The notes beneath the pieces are model-generated. The model saw only the letters and a list, made by a program, of their open reading frames with translations, was not told the DNA's origin and did no database searches. Shown here piece by piece: positions 40,592 through 49,763 of a DNA stretch of 64,000 nt. The stretch's first letter is position 1; every line of letters starts with the position of its first letter. Source of the DNA: Streptomyces lacrimifluminis (GTDB lineage Bacteria; Actinomycetota; Actinomycetes; Streptomycetales; Streptomycetaceae); assembly GCF_014646095.1 (NCBI RefSeq), contig NZ_BMMU01000032.1, positions 19,352 to 83,351 on the forward strand, read 5' to 3'. A program made the position numbers and the translations under genes.

Positions 40592-41797
40592 ATGAGTGCT
40601 TATCTGTACGCCGCGACGCGGACGCCGTTCGGCCGCTTCAACGGAGCGTTGGCCGGTGTCCGCCCCGACGACCTGGCCGCCGCCGCGATCACCTCGACGC
40701 TCGCCGATGTGCCGGGTCTCGACCCCGCCGCGATCGACGACGTGGTGTGGGGCAACGCCAACGGCGCAGGCGAGGAGAACCGCAACGTCGGCCGCATGGC
40801 CGCGCTGCTCGCCGGGCTTCCGGTGAGCGTGCCCGGCACCACGGTCAACCGGCTGTGCGGTTCGAGCCTCGACGCGGCGATGACGGCCAGCCGGACGATC
40901 GAGTGCGGCGACGCCGAGGTGGTGCTGACCGGCGGCGTGGAGTCGATGACACGTGCGCCGTGGGTACTGCCCAAGTCGGCGAAACCGTTTCCGGTCGGCG
41001 ACGTCACCGCGGTCTCGACCACGCTCGGCTGGCGGCTGGTCAACCCGCGGATGCCGAAGGAGTGGACGGTCAGCCTCGGCGAGGCCAACGAGCGGCTCCG
41101 GGAGCGTTTCGGCATCTCCCGCGAGCGGCAGGACGAGTTCGCCGCCCGCTCGCACCAACTCGCGGACCTGGCGTGGGAGTCGGGCTTCTACGACGGCCTG
41201 GTGGTGCCGGTCGAAGGTGTCGACCTGACCCGCGACGAGGGCATCAGGGCCGGGTCCACGCCAGAGGTGCTGGCCGGGCTCAAGCCGGTCTTCCGTACAC
41301 CGGAGCAGGGCGGCACCATCACCGCGGGCAACGCCAGTCCGCTCAACGACGGTGCCTCCGCGGTGCTGCTGGGCAGCGAGAAGGCCGCGGCCACGATCGG
41401 GGCCGACCCGATCGCCCGTATCGCCGGCCGCGGAGTGATGGCGCTGGAGCCGCAGGCCTTCGGCTACGCCCCGGTCGAGGCCGCGAACCGCGCGCTCGCG
41501 CGGGCCGGGATCGGCTGGGACCAGGTGGGCGCGGTCGAACTCAACGAGGCCTTCGCCGTACAGTCGCTCGCCTGCCTCGACGCGTGGAAGATCGACCCCG
41601 CCATCGTCAACCAGAAGGGCGGCGCCATCGCGATCGGTCACCCGCTGGGCGCCTCGGGCGGTCGGGTCCTCGCCACGCTGGCCAAGGTGCTGCGCGTCAC
41701 GAAGCAGCGCTACGGCGTCGCCGCGATCTGCATCGGGGTCGGCCAGGGGCTGGCCGTCGTACTCGAGAACTGCGGCGTCACGGAGGCGGGCAAGTGA
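40592..41797 (+). CDS. pcaF: acetyl-CoA acyltransferase, probable 3-oxoadipyl-CoA thiolase
   Basis: 401 aa thiolase, the last step of the beta-ketoadipate pathway (3-oxoadipyl-CoA + CoA to succinyl-CoA + acetyl-CoA). The nucleophilic Cys is in VNRLCGSSLDA (near residue 90), the catalytic His in AIGHPLGASGGR, and the second Cys in AICIGVGQGLAV; the CIGVGQG form is the one I associate with PcaF. Its TGA overlaps the GTG of the CoA-transferase subunit gene (GTGA), and its neighbours are the two subunits acting just before it. Start ATG 40592. Confidence 0.9.
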   Translation: MSAYLYAATRTPFGRFNGALAGVRPDDLAAAAITSTLADVPGLDPAAIDDVVWGNANGAGEENRNVGRMAALLAGLPVSVPGTTVNRLCGSSLDAAMTASRTIECGDAEVVLTGGVESMTRAPWVLPKSAKPFPVGDVTAVSTTLGWRLVNPRMPKEWTVSLGEANERLRERFGISRERQDEFAARSHQLADLAWESGFYDGLVVPVEGVDLTRDEGIRAGSTPEVLAGLKPVFRTPEQGGTITAGNASPLNDGASAVLLGSEKAAATIGADPIARIAGRGVMALEPQAFGYAPVEAANRALARAGIGWDQVGAVELNEAFAVQSLACLDAWKIDPAIVNQKGGAIAIGHPLGASGGRVLATLAKVLRVTKQRYGVAAICIGVGQGLAVVLENCGVTEAGK

Positions 41798-42489
41798 GCC
41801 GGGCGGAGATAGCCGAGAGCGCCGACGCGGCGGTCGCCGGGATCGAGGACGGGGCGACCGTCCTCGTCGGGGGCTTCGGCCTGGCCGGGATGCCGTTCGA
41901 TCTGATCGACGCGCTCATCCGGCAGGGGGCGAAGGACCTCACGATCGTGTCCAACAACGCCGGCAACGGCGAGGTCGGACTGGCCGCGCTGCTGGCCGCC
42001 GGCCGGGTGCGCAAGGTGCTCTGTTCCTTTCCGCGCCAGGCCGACTCCTGGGTCTTCGACGGCCTCTACCGCGAGGGGAAGATCGAGCTGGAGGTGGTGC
42101 CGCAGGGCAACCTCGCCGAGCGGATGCGCGCGGCCGGTGCCGGCATCGGCGCGTTCTACTGCCCGACCGCCGTCGGCACACCGCTGGCCGAGGGCAAGGA
42201 GGAGCGGGAGATCGACGGCCGGAAGTACCTGCTGGAGTACCCCATCAAGGGCGACTACGCGCTGATCGGCGCGCATGTCGCGGACACGCTGGGCAACCTC
42301 GTCTACCGGAAGACGGCCCGCAACTTCGGACCGGTTATGGCCACGGCCGCGACGACGACCATCGTCCAGGTCGACGAGGTCGTCGAGCCCGGGACGCTCG
42401 ACCCCGAGGCCGTCGTCACCCCGTCCATCTACGTCGACCGGATCGTCCAGGTGGCGGCCCGTCGCTACACCGTCCAGGGGGCACGATGA
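41794..42489 (+). CDS. pcaI: 3-oxoadipate CoA-transferase subunit A
   Basis: 231 aa. Family-I CoA-transferase alpha subunit with the CoA-binding loop VLVGGFGLAGMPFDLIDAL and DLTIVSNNAGNGEVG. With subunit B it moves CoA from succinyl-CoA to 3-oxoadipate. The GTG start overlaps the pcaF stop, and the end overlaps pcaJ by 4 bases (ATGA). It could instead be a general 3-oxoacid CoA-transferase, but the gene order with a PcaF-like thiolase favours PcaI. Confidence 0.88.
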   Translation: MSRAEIAESADAAVAGIEDGATVLVGGFGLAGMPFDLIDALIRQGAKDLTIVSNNAGNGEVGLAALLAAGRVRKVLCSFPRQADSWVFDGLYREGKIELEVVPQGNLAERMRAAGAGIGAFYCPTAVGTPLAEGKEEREIDGRKYLLEYPIKGDYALIGAHVADTLGNLVYRKTARNFGPVMATAATTTIVQVDEVVEPGTLDPEAVVTPSIYVDRIVQVAARRYTVQGAR

Positions 42490-43175
42490 CCACCACGCCG
42501 ACCGCCCGGATGTACGCCGAGGCGCCGAGGAGCGCCGACCACCAGCTCTCGATGGGGGAGCTGGCCGCCGTCATCGCACGCGACATCCCGGCCGGGGCCT
42601 TCGTCAACCTCGGTATCGGACAGCCCACCAAGATCGCCGATCATCTGCCGGCCGGCTCCGGGGTGGTGCTGCACACCGAGAACGGCATGCTCAACATGGG
42701 TCCGAAAGCCGAGGGCGACGCGGTCGACCCCGACCTGACCAACGCCGGCAAGGTCCCGGTGACCGAGCTGCCGGGCGCGGCGTACTTCCACCACGCCGAC
42801 TCCTTCGCGATGATGCGCGGCGGCCACCTCGACGTGTGCGTCCTCGGGGCCTACCAGGTCGCCTTCGACGGCGACCTGGCCAACTGGACCACCGGCAAGC
42901 CCGATGACATCCCCGCAGTCGGCGGCGCCATGGACCTCGCCATCGGCGCCAAGGACGTCTACGTGATGATGACGCTCTTCACCCGCTCCGGCGAGCCGAA
43001 GCTGGTGCCGCGGTGCACCTACCCGCTCACCGGCGTCGGCTGCGTCAGCCGCGTCTACACGGACCACGGCGTCTTCGACGTCGGCCCCGACGGCGTACGC
43101 GTCCGGGAAACGTACGGCGTCGGAGCTCACGAGCTGGCGGAGCGACTCGGCCTCGCGCTGTCGCCGTCCGCGTAG
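42486..43175 (+). CDS. pcaJ: 3-oxoadipate CoA-transferase subunit B
   Basis: 229 aa beta subunit. The catalytic glutamate lies in VVLHTENGMLNMGP (the ENG motif, near residue 60). AFVNLGIGQPTKIADHL and the Gly-rich FAMMRGGHLDVCVLGAYQV are typical. It forms the heteromeric transferase with PcaI. It is the last gene of the pcaFIJ run; the genes for the earlier beta-ketoadipate steps are not in the window. Confidence 0.88.
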   Translation: MTTTPTARMYAEAPRSADHQLSMGELAAVIARDIPAGAFVNLGIGQPTKIADHLPAGSGVVLHTENGMLNMGPKAEGDAVDPDLTNAGKVPVTELPGAAYFHHADSFAMMRGGHLDVCVLGAYQVAFDGDLANWTTGKPDDIPAVGGAMDLAIGAKDVYVMMTLFTRSGEPKLVPRCTYPLTGVGCVSRVYTDHGVFDVGPDGVRVRETYGVGAHELAERLGLALSPSA

Positions 43176-43447
43176 CGGCAGGCGCGTCGGCCGGCCGAAC
43201 CGGGTGGCGCGCCTGAAGGTAGCCGCGTGCTTGTTCGACGGCTCGGAGTGCGGCTTCCATCCGGACTGGGCCCGCCCCCGGCACGGCCGGCGCGACTGGT
43301 GCCGGGGCCGGCCGATCCAGGACGGGGGGGCGGAAGCGGGACCGGGACGGTCCTGGCCGGGTGACCCGCAACGTCAGCGCAGGTGCCTCGGCTCTCGCTG
43401 TCGCCGCCCGTAGGCTGGGTCGCGCACAGGACGGACGGGAGGCCGGA

Positions 43448-44116
43448 GTGACCGAGGCGGCGTTGACCGAGGTGATGGCCGAGCTGGCCGCACTCGAGGA
43501 CCCGAAGGCACGCGCGGTGAACGAGAGACACGGTGACGATCACGGTGTGAACCTCGGCAGGCTGCGCGCGCTCGCGAAGCGGCTGAAGACACAGCAGGAG
43601 CTGGCGTGCCGGCTCTGGGCGACGGACGACACCGCGGCGAGACTGCTGGCGCTGCTGATCTGCCGCCCGAAGGCGTTCGAGCATGACGAGTTGGACGGCA
43701 TGGTGCGCGAGGCGCGCTCACCCAAGGTGCACGACTGGCTCGTGAACTACGTCGTGAAGAAGAACCCGCACGCCGAAGAGCTGCGCCTCGCCTGGTCCGC
43801 CGATCCGGACCCCGTGGCCGCGAGTGCCGGCTGGGCGCTGACCACCGAACGCGTGGCGAAGAAGCCCGAGGGCCTCGACCTGCCGGGACTGCTGGACGTC
43901 ATCGAGGCGGAGATGAAGGGCGCCCCGGATCGCCTGCAGTGGGCGATGAACCACTGCCTGGCTCAGATCGGGATCGAGCACGCCGAGCACCGCGCCCGCG
44001 CGATCGCCATCGGCCAACACCTGGAGGTGCTCAAGGACTATCCGACGTCCCCGGGCTGCACCTCTCCGTTCGCGCCCGTCTGGATCACCGAGATGGTGCG
44101 CCGGCGCGAGAAGTAG
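43448..44116 (+). CDS. DNA alkylation repair protein (AlkD-like HEAT-repeat)
   Basis: 222 aa, all-helical with HEAT-like repeats. Recognisable segments are ERHGDDHGVNLGRLRALAKR, LACRLWATDDTAARLLALLI and VHDWLVNYVVKKNPHAEELR, as in the AlkD-type DNA glycosylase family that removes N3/N7-alkylated purines. The GTG at 43448 is 3 bases after a GGAGG-containing stretch and begins the conserved part. An upstream ATG-like extension has no such site. Single gene between pcaJ and the P450 gene. Confidence 0.75.
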   Translation: MTEAALTEVMAELAALEDPKARAVNERHGDDHGVNLGRLRALAKRLKTQQELACRLWATDDTAARLLALLICRPKAFEHDELDGMVREARSPKVHDWLVNYVVKKNPHAEELRLAWSADPDPVAASAGWALTTERVAKKPEGLDLPGLLDVIEAEMKGAPDRLQWAMNHCLAQIGIEHAEHRARAIAIGQHLEVLKDYPTSPGCTSPFAPVWITEMVRRREK

Positions 44117-44177
44117 CAGGCCCGAGCGCTGGTGCGGGGCTGCGGGCGGAGGCCCCCGGCTGTCTAGGGTGGAGGCC

Positions 44178-45380
44178 ATGTCGACCACAACGCCCAGTCA
44201 CTCGCCCCTTGTTGACCCTGCCGAGCTGATCGCCGACCCGTACGGTGCGTACGCGCGGCTTCGCGAGGCCGGGCCCGTCCACCGCATCACCGGAACGGAC
44301 GGGCTTCCGGCCTGGCTCGTGACCCGCTACCACGACGTGCGCCACGCCCTGGCCGACCCCCGGCTCTCCCTCGACAAGGGCAACGCCAGGCCCGGCGGCT
44401 ATCACGGGCTCACGCTGCCGCCCGCGCTCGACGCGAACCTGCTGAACATGGATCCGCCGGACCACACCCGGATCCGGCGACTGGTGTCCCGGGCGTTCAC
44501 CCCGCGCCGTGTCGCCCTCCTGCGTGAACCCGTCAGGAAAACCGCCGGCTTACTGCTCGACACCATCGCCCCGCACGGCCGCGCAGACCTGATCGCCTCC
44601 TACGCGGCGCCGCTGCCGATCACCGTGATCTGCGAGCTGCTGGGCGTGGCTCCGCACGACCGGCAGGACTTCCGGGCCTGGACCGATGCCCTGGTGGCCC
44701 CGGACCCCGCACAACCGGACAGGGCGAAGGAGGCGGTCCGGTCCATGCTGGCCTTCTTCACCCAGCTCCTCGCCACCAAACGGGCCGCCCCCGCCGACGA
44801 CCTGCTCTCCGCGCTGATCGCCGTACGGGACGAAGAGGACCGGCTGAGCGAGGACGAGCTCATGTCCCTGGCCTTCCTCGTCCTGTTCGCCGGATACGAG
44901 AACACCGTCCACCTGATCGGCAACGCCACTCTGGCCCTGCTCAGCCACCCCGGCCAACTGGCCGAGCTCCGCGCCGATCCCGGTCGGCTGGCCGGCGCGG
45001 TCGAGGAGTTGGCCCGCTACGACGGCCCCGTCCCGCTGGCCATCCGTCGCTTCCCCACCGAGGACGTGGTCATCGGCGGGATCACCGTTCCGGCCGGCGA
45101 GACCGTTCTCCTGTCCCTCGCCGCCGCCCACCGCGACCCGCGCCGCTTCACCGATCCCGACCGGCTCGACCTCGGGCGCGACGCCACCGGCCACCTCGCC
45201 CTCGGCCATGGCATCCACTACTGCCTGGGTGCGCCCCTGGCCCGGATGGAGACCGAGATCGCTCTCGCCGCACTCCTCGAACGATTCCCCGGGCTGGTCC
45301 TCGACGTTCCGGTGGACGAAGTACGCCGACGGCCCTCGATGCGAGCCCGGGGGCTGCTGAGTCTCCCCGTGCGCTTCTGA
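44178..45380 (+). CDS. cytochrome P450, TTA-containing
   Basis: 400 aa soluble bacterial P450 monooxygenase. The I-helix oxygen-binding motif is FAGYENT, the K-helix ExxR is in VEELARYD, and the heme loop is ALGHGIHYCLGAPLARME. The phenylalanine that usually starts the Cys loop (FGxGxHxC) is leucine here, and the I helix has N where T is common. Codon 125 is TTA (44550-44552), so translation should depend on bldA tRNA and occur late in growth. The substrate is unknown and no ferredoxin gene is adjacent. The FprA-type reductase at 14283-15647 could serve it. ATG at 44178 follows GGTGGAGG closely. Confidence 0.92.
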   Translation: MSTTTPSHSPLVDPAELIADPYGAYARLREAGPVHRITGTDGLPAWLVTRYHDVRHALADPRLSLDKGNARPGGYHGLTLPPALDANLLNMDPPDHTRIRRLVSRAFTPRRVALLREPVRKTAGLLLDTIAPHGRADLIASYAAPLPITVICELLGVAPHDRQDFRAWTDALVAPDPAQPDRAKEAVRSMLAFFTQLLATKRAAPADDLLSALIAVRDEEDRLSEDELMSLAFLVLFAGYENTVHLIGNATLALLSHPGQLAELRADPGRLAGAVEELARYDGPVPLAIRRFPTEDVVIGGITVPAGETVLLSLAAAHRDPRRFTDPDRLDLGRDATGHLALGHGIHYCLGAPLARMETEIALAALLERFPGLVLDVPVDEVRRRPSMRARGLLSLPVRF

Positions 45381-45515
45381 CCGTGGGACGCGGACGCGTC
45401 GGCCGGGCCAGGCATCGGCGGGGCCGGCCGCCTCGCCGCCCTGCCGAGGAGCGGCGATGTCAGCCGGCTCTTCGCCGCAGACAGTCCAGCCGTGGGGTCG
45501 GTCGACGACCGCAGG

Positions 45516-46547
45516 TCACGCGTCCTGCAGTGCGGGGACGGGGAGTTCGCCCGAGCCCCGGACGATCAGGCGGGTGGGGACGGTGACGGTCCGGGCGCGG
45601 GTGCGGTCACCGTCGAGCCGGGTCAGAGCGGTGGCCGCCGCCGCCCTGCCGAGTTCTTCCGCGTCCTGGGCGACGACCGTCAGAGCCGGTTCGAGCGCCT
45701 CGGCGAGCGCCACCTCGTCGAAGGCGACGACGGCGACATCCTTGCGCTTGCTGCGGGCCAGTTCGGCCACTGTGCCCAACGCCATGATGTTGTTGCCGGC
45801 GAACAGCGCGGTGGGAGGATCGGCCAGGCCGAGCAGCTGGGCGGTCGCGGCCTCGGCGCCCTGCTGGTCGTGGGCGTTGCTGACGAGCGAGCGGTCGTAG
45901 GGGATGTCGGCTTCCTGCAGCGCCGAGCGGTAGCCTGCCAGACGTTCACGGCGGGTGTACAGCTTCAGGGGAAGGTCGCCGACGAAGCCGACGCGCCGGT
46001 GTCCGTGGGCGACGAGGTGGGCCACGCCGTCATGGGCTCCGGCACGGTTGGAGCTGACGATGCTGTCCGTGGCGAGGCCGACTCCGGGGCGGTCGAGGAA
46101 GATCACGGGGAGTCCCGCCGTGCGGTGGGACTTGAGATGGGAGTGGTCGGCGCCGACGGACGGCACGACGATCAGGATGCTGACGCGTCGGGCCAGGAAC
46201 TTGTCCGTCAGGGCGCGTTCGCGATCGGGGGTGTCCGCGGAGGAGCCCATGAGCAGGGTCAGTCCGCGTTCGCGGACGGTGTCCTCGATGGCGCGGGCGA
46301 CAGCTCCGAAGAAGGGGTTGGCGAGGTCGGGAATGACCAGGCCGATGGTCGTGTCCGGCCCGCCGACGCGGATGTTGCGGGCCATGAGGTTCGGCTGGAA
46401 GCCGAGCTTGGCCACTGCGGCCAGTACCCGCTGCCTGGTCTGCGCGGAGGCGGGTCCGTCCTCGTTGAGGACTCGGGAGACCGTCTTGGCGCTGACACCG
46501 ACTTCGCGGGCGACGTCGGCCAGGGTGGGGCGGCGGTTCGCTGCCAT
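45516..46547 (-). CDS. LacI-family regulator of the fructose/ribose-type importer
   Basis: 343 aa. N-terminal HTH (TLADVAREVGVSAKTVSRVL), hinge (LGFQPNLMARNIRVGG) and a sugar-binding domain (IGLVIPDLANPFFGAVARAI, GHRRVGFVGDLPLK). It follows the ATPase gene of the importer in the same direction, so the repressor is last in the operon. The paired TGTCATCGTTGAC(A/T) sites near 49764-49793 are likely its operators. The ATG at 46547 is chosen because it begins just before the HTH; CAGGAG lies about 13 bases upstream. Confidence 0.9.
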   Translation of the reverse strand: MAANRRPTLADVAREVGVSAKTVSRVLNEDGPASAQTRQRVLAAVAKLGFQPNLMARNIRVGGPDTTIGLVIPDLANPFFGAVARAIEDTVRERGLTLLMGSSADTPDRERALTDKFLARRVSILIVVPSVGADHSHLKSHRTAGLPVIFLDRPGVGLATDSIVSSNRAGAHDGVAHLVAHGHRRVGFVGDLPLKLYTRRERLAGYRSALQEADIPYDRSLVSNAHDQQGAEAATAQLLGLADPPTALFAGNNIMALGTVAELARSKRKDVAVVAFDEVALAEALEPALTVVAQDAEELGRAAAATALTRLDGDRTRARTVTVPTRLIVRGSGELPVPALQDA

Positions 46548-46623
46548 GGAGGAAACCGTCTCCTGAGGGCTCTCGGTTCCGGCCGCGGCCTCGGCCGGAA
46601 ACTGCGAGAGCGGTGTTGTGCTG

Positions 46624-47460
46624 TCAGGTGGCCTGGACTCCGGCGGCCTTGGCGGCCTCCGAATCCGCAACGACAGTATCTCCGGCCTCGTCGACGGTGA
46701 GTGCGCCGGTCATGATGGCGACGACCTCGGCCATGGAGTAGTCGGAGGGCTTGATCACGGCGGCGCGCCGGCCCAGGCGGTGCACGTGGATCCGGTCGGC
46801 GATCTCGAAGACGTGCGGCATGTTGTGGCTGATCAGAACGACCGGCATGCCCTTGTCCCGGACTCTGCGGATCAGGTCGAGAACCTGCCCGGACTCCTTG
46901 ACACCGAGGGCGGCGGTGGGTTCGTCCATGACCACGACGCTGCTCGCCCAGGCGACGGACCGGGCGACCGCGACGGCCTGCCGCTGTCCGCCGGAGAGCG
47001 TCTCCACCGACTGCGTCAGCGAACGCAGGCCGATCTTCAGGTCGGCCATGTGCTCGGCCGCCTCCTGACGCATGCGCTTCTTGTCGAGCATGCGGAAGAC
47101 ACTGCCCAGGACGCCGGGGCGGCGCAGCTCCCGCCCGAGGAACACGTTCGAGGCGATGTCCATCGAGGCGGCCACGGCGAGGTCCTGGTACACCGTCTCG
47201 ATGCCGTGGGCGCGTGCGCTCTGGGGCCCGGAGAAGGTGATGGGTTTGCCGTTCAGGCGAATCTCGCCCGCGTCCGGGACCACCGCGCCGGTGAGGGCCT
47301 TGATGAGACTGGTCTTGCCGGCGCCGTTGTCGCCGATGACCGCGAGGACCTCGCCGGGGAGCAGGTCGAAGTCGGCGCCGTCGATGGCGGTGACCTGGCC
47401 GTACCGCTTGACCAGGCCGCGGGCCTGCAGCACGGGCGTGGGGGAGGAGGTGGCGGTCAT
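46624..47460 (-). CDS. sugar ABC transporter ATP-binding protein (FrcA type)
   Basis: 278 aa with a single nucleotide-binding domain, half the size of RbsA/XylG-type tandem proteins and therefore like FrcA of fructose importers. Walker A is GDNGAGKTS, the signature LSGGQRQ and Walker B VVMDEPTAAL; the H-loop is LISHNMPHVFEIAD. It overlaps the permease gene by 4 bases. A C-terminal extension of ~20 residues (DEAGDTVVADSEAAKAAG) is low-complexity. Confidence 0.92.
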   Translation of the reverse strand: MTATSSPTPVLQARGLVKRYGQVTAIDGADFDLLPGEVLAVIGDNGAGKTSLIKALTGAVVPDAGEIRLNGKPITFSGPQSARAHGIETVYQDLAVAASMDIASNVFLGRELRRPGVLGSVFRMLDKKRMRQEAAEHMADLKIGLRSLTQSVETLSGGQRQAVAVARSVAWASSVVVMDEPTAALGVKESGQVLDLIRRVRDKGMPVVLISHNMPHVFEIADRIHVHRLGRRAAVIKPSDYSMAEVVAIMTGALTVDEAGDTVVADSEAAKAAGVQAT

Positions 47461-48452
47461 CGGGCCTTCTTCCGGGAGAGCTGGTCGACGGTCACCGCGA
47501 GGATCACCAGGACGCCGGTGATCAGGGTCTGGTAGATGGAGGCGACGCCCATCAGCTGGAGGCCGTTGCGGAACACGCCGACGATGAGGACGCCGATGAA
47601 GGTGCCCAGGACCGAGCCGCGTCCGCCGAAGAGGCTGGTGCCGCCGAGGACCACGGCGGTGATGCTGTCGAGGTTGTCGGTCTGCCCGGCCTGCGGATCG
47701 CCGACTCCGGTGCGGGAGATGAGCAGCACGGCGGCGATGCCGTACAACAGGCCGGCCACGGTGTAGATGCCGATGGTGAGGCGGGAGGTGCGGATGCCGT
47801 TCAGCCGGGCGGCCTCGGCGCTGTTGCCCAGGGCGTAGACGTGGCGGCCCCAGCCGGTGTTGCTCAGCGCGTAGGCGAGGAGGAGGAACAGGGCGATGGT
47901 GACCAGGGAGCCGTAGGTGATGTCCGTGTTGCCCAGCGGGAAGGTTTCGCCGAGGGCGGTGAGCGGGCCGGGCAGGTTGGTGACCGTCTGCTCCTCGGAG
48001 TAGATGTGGGTCAGCGCGAACGCCACGTTGAGCATGCCGAGGGTGACGATGAACGGCGGCAGCGGGATCTTCTGCACCAGCAGCCCGTTGAGCAGCCCGA
48101 ACCCACCGCAGACCGCCAGGCCCAGCGCGATGGCGAGGAGCGGCGGCAGTGAGCCCTCGGCGGCCATCTTGGCGATCACGATGCTGCCGAACGCCATCAC
48201 GGCGCCGCACGACAGGTCGATGCCCGCGGTGAGGATGATCAGGGTCTGCCCGATGGCGAGGGTGCCCACGACCATGACCTGCTGCACGATCAGCGAGAAG
48301 TTCCCGCCGGTCAGGAACTGGTCGGTCGAGAGGGAGAAGAAGGCGCAGGCCAGGAGGAGGGCGGCCAGGGGGCCGGTGGTCGGCGCCGTGAGCAGTCTGC
48401 GGGCCGTGGTCGGTGCCTTGAGGTCCGAGTACGGCGTGGTCGTGGCTGTCAT
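47457..48452 (-). CDS. sugar ABC transporter permease (FrcC/RbsC type)
   Basis: 331 aa with eight to ten membrane helices. It carries the branched-chain/sugar permease signature VGTLAIGQTLIILTAGIDLS near residue 70. ALGNSAEAARLNGIRTSRL (near 210) is the ATPase-docking loop, and LGGTSLFGGRGSVLGTFIG follows. The N-terminal ~25 residues are cytosolic. It would form a homodimeric channel. It starts 233 bases after the binding-protein gene, with hairpins between them. Confidence 0.92.
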   Translation of the reverse strand: MTATTTPYSDLKAPTTARRLLTAPTTGPLAALLLACAFFSLSTDQFLTGGNFSLIVQQVMVVGTLAIGQTLIILTAGIDLSCGAVMAFGSIVIAKMAAEGSLPPLLAIALGLAVCGGFGLLNGLLVQKIPLPPFIVTLGMLNVAFALTHIYSEEQTVTNLPGPLTALGETFPLGNTDITYGSLVTIALFLLLAYALSNTGWGRHVYALGNSAEAARLNGIRTSRLTIGIYTVAGLLYGIAAVLLISRTGVGDPQAGQTDNLDSITAVVLGGTSLFGGRGSVLGTFIGVLIVGVFRNGLQLMGVASIYQTLITGVLVILAVTVDQLSRKKAR

Positions 48453-48605
48453 GCGAAGTCCTTGTCGGAAGACAGATGTCCTTGTCGGAGGACGGGGCAC
48501 TGAGCGGTTCTGAAGGAGCCGGGCGCGAGCAGCCCTCACCGGCCTGCGGCGAACGCCCGTACGTGCGACGCAGCGCTCAGCCCGGCCCGTGCCGCCGGGA
48601 CAAGG

Positions 48606-48667
48606 GGGACGGCCGTCCCTGGCCGGGGAGGTGGGACGACCGCCCCGCTGGGGGGAGGGGCGGTGTC
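48606..48667 (-). promoter_or_regulatory. hairpins between binding-protein and permease genes
   Basis: GGGACGGCCGTCCC (48606-48619) is a perfect 14-bp palindrome. ACGACCGCCCC (48633-48643) can pair with GGGGCGGTGTCGT (48655-48667), giving a second stem. Such hairpins after a binding-protein gene usually lower transcription into the permease genes or protect the upstream mRNA, so the binding protein is made in excess. Confidence 0.5.
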
Positions 48668-48685
48668 GTACGGTCCTCGGGCTGC

Positions 48686-49702
48686 TCAGCCCCAGCAGTT
48701 CTCCAGGCCGTAGGCGGTGTCCTTCGCCGTGACCCCGTCCTGCGCCTTGTCGGTGATCAGCGTGACGCCGGTGTCGGTGTAACCGGACGCCTTCTTGCCG
48801 TCCTTGGCGTACAACACGACCGCCTTGACGCCTTCGGCGGCCATCTTCAGCGGGTACTGCTGCGACGTCGCGGCGATCTTGCCGTCCTTGACGGCCTGGG
48901 TGCCGGTGCAGCCGCCGTCGACGGAGACGATCAGTACGTCCTTCTCCCGGCCCTTGGCCTTCAGCGCCGTGTACGCGCCGAGGGCAGCCGGTTCGTTGAT
49001 GGTGTAGACGACGTTGATGTCGGGCTCCTTCTGGAGACAGTTCTCCATCGCCGTCTGGCCCTTGGCCTGGTCGCCGCCGGTGTCCTGGGCACACGCGACG
49101 TCCTTCTCGGCGGCGCCGAAGCCCTTGAGGAAGCCGTCGTGCCGCTGAACACCGACGGAGACACCCGGCGCGAGGTCGAGGGCGGCTATCTTCGCCGTCT
49201 TGCCCTTCATCGCGGCCTTGGCGTACTCGCCGATCAGCTCACCGGCCTTGACGTTGTCGGTGGCGAACAGGGCGTCGACCGCGCTCTGCGGCTCGGTCGG
49301 GGTGTCCAGGGCGATCACCAGAACGCCCTTGGCGCGGGCCTTCTCGATCGCGGGCACGATCGCCTTGGAGTCGCTCGGCGTGATCAGGATGCCCTTCACC
49401 CCGGCGGCGACCATGTTCTCGATCGCGGTGACCTGCCCGGCGTTGTCCCCGTCGAACTTGCCTGCCGCGGTGGACAGTTGGGCGCCGTTCTCCTTGGCGG
49501 CCTTCTCCGCGCCCTCCTTCATCTTCACGAAGAACGGGTTGGTGTCGGTCTTGGTGATCAGGCCGACCTTGACCTCGCCGGACCCGGAGGCGGAGCTGGA
49601 CGAGCCCGATCCAGACCCGCAGGCCGTCAGGGTGAGTGCCGCGACGCCCGTGACCGCGGCGACTCTGAGGAGGGACGAGGACTGGCGAGTGGTGCGAGAC
49701 AT
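48686..49702 (-). CDS. sugar ABC transporter substrate-binding lipoprotein (FrcB/RbsB type)
   Basis: 338 aa. It has a lipoprotein signal peptide (SLLRVAAVTGVAALTLTACG) followed by a Gly/Ser linker, then the periplasmic-binding fold of pulse-type sugar importers: VGLITKTDTNPFFVKMKEGA, VAAGVKGILITPSDSKAIVP, DINVVYTINEPAALGAYTAL and VDGGCTGTQAVKDG. The sequence resembles FrcB-type fructose-binding proteins more than RbsB, which is a cautious reading. AGGAG lies 6 bases before the ATG at 49702. Confidence 0.9.
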   Translation of the reverse strand: MSRTTRQSSSLLRVAAVTGVAALTLTACGSGSGSSSSASGSGEVKVGLITKTDTNPFFVKMKEGAEKAAKENGAQLSTAAGKFDGDNAGQVTAIENMVAAGVKGILITPSDSKAIVPAIEKARAKGVLVIALDTPTEPQSAVDALFATDNVKAGELIGEYAKAAMKGKTAKIAALDLAPGVSVGVQRHDGFLKGFGAAEKDVACAQDTGGDQAKGQTAMENCLQKEPDINVVYTINEPAALGAYTALKAKGREKDVLIVSVDGGCTGTQAVKDGKIAATSQQYPLKMAAEGVKAVVLYAKDGKKASGYTDTGVTLITDKAQDGVTAKDTAYGLENCWG

Positions 49703-49763
49703 GATCGACTCCTGTGGGATAGCGGGCGGCACGGGGGCTGGGGTCAGAGCATGCCGCTCGGGG

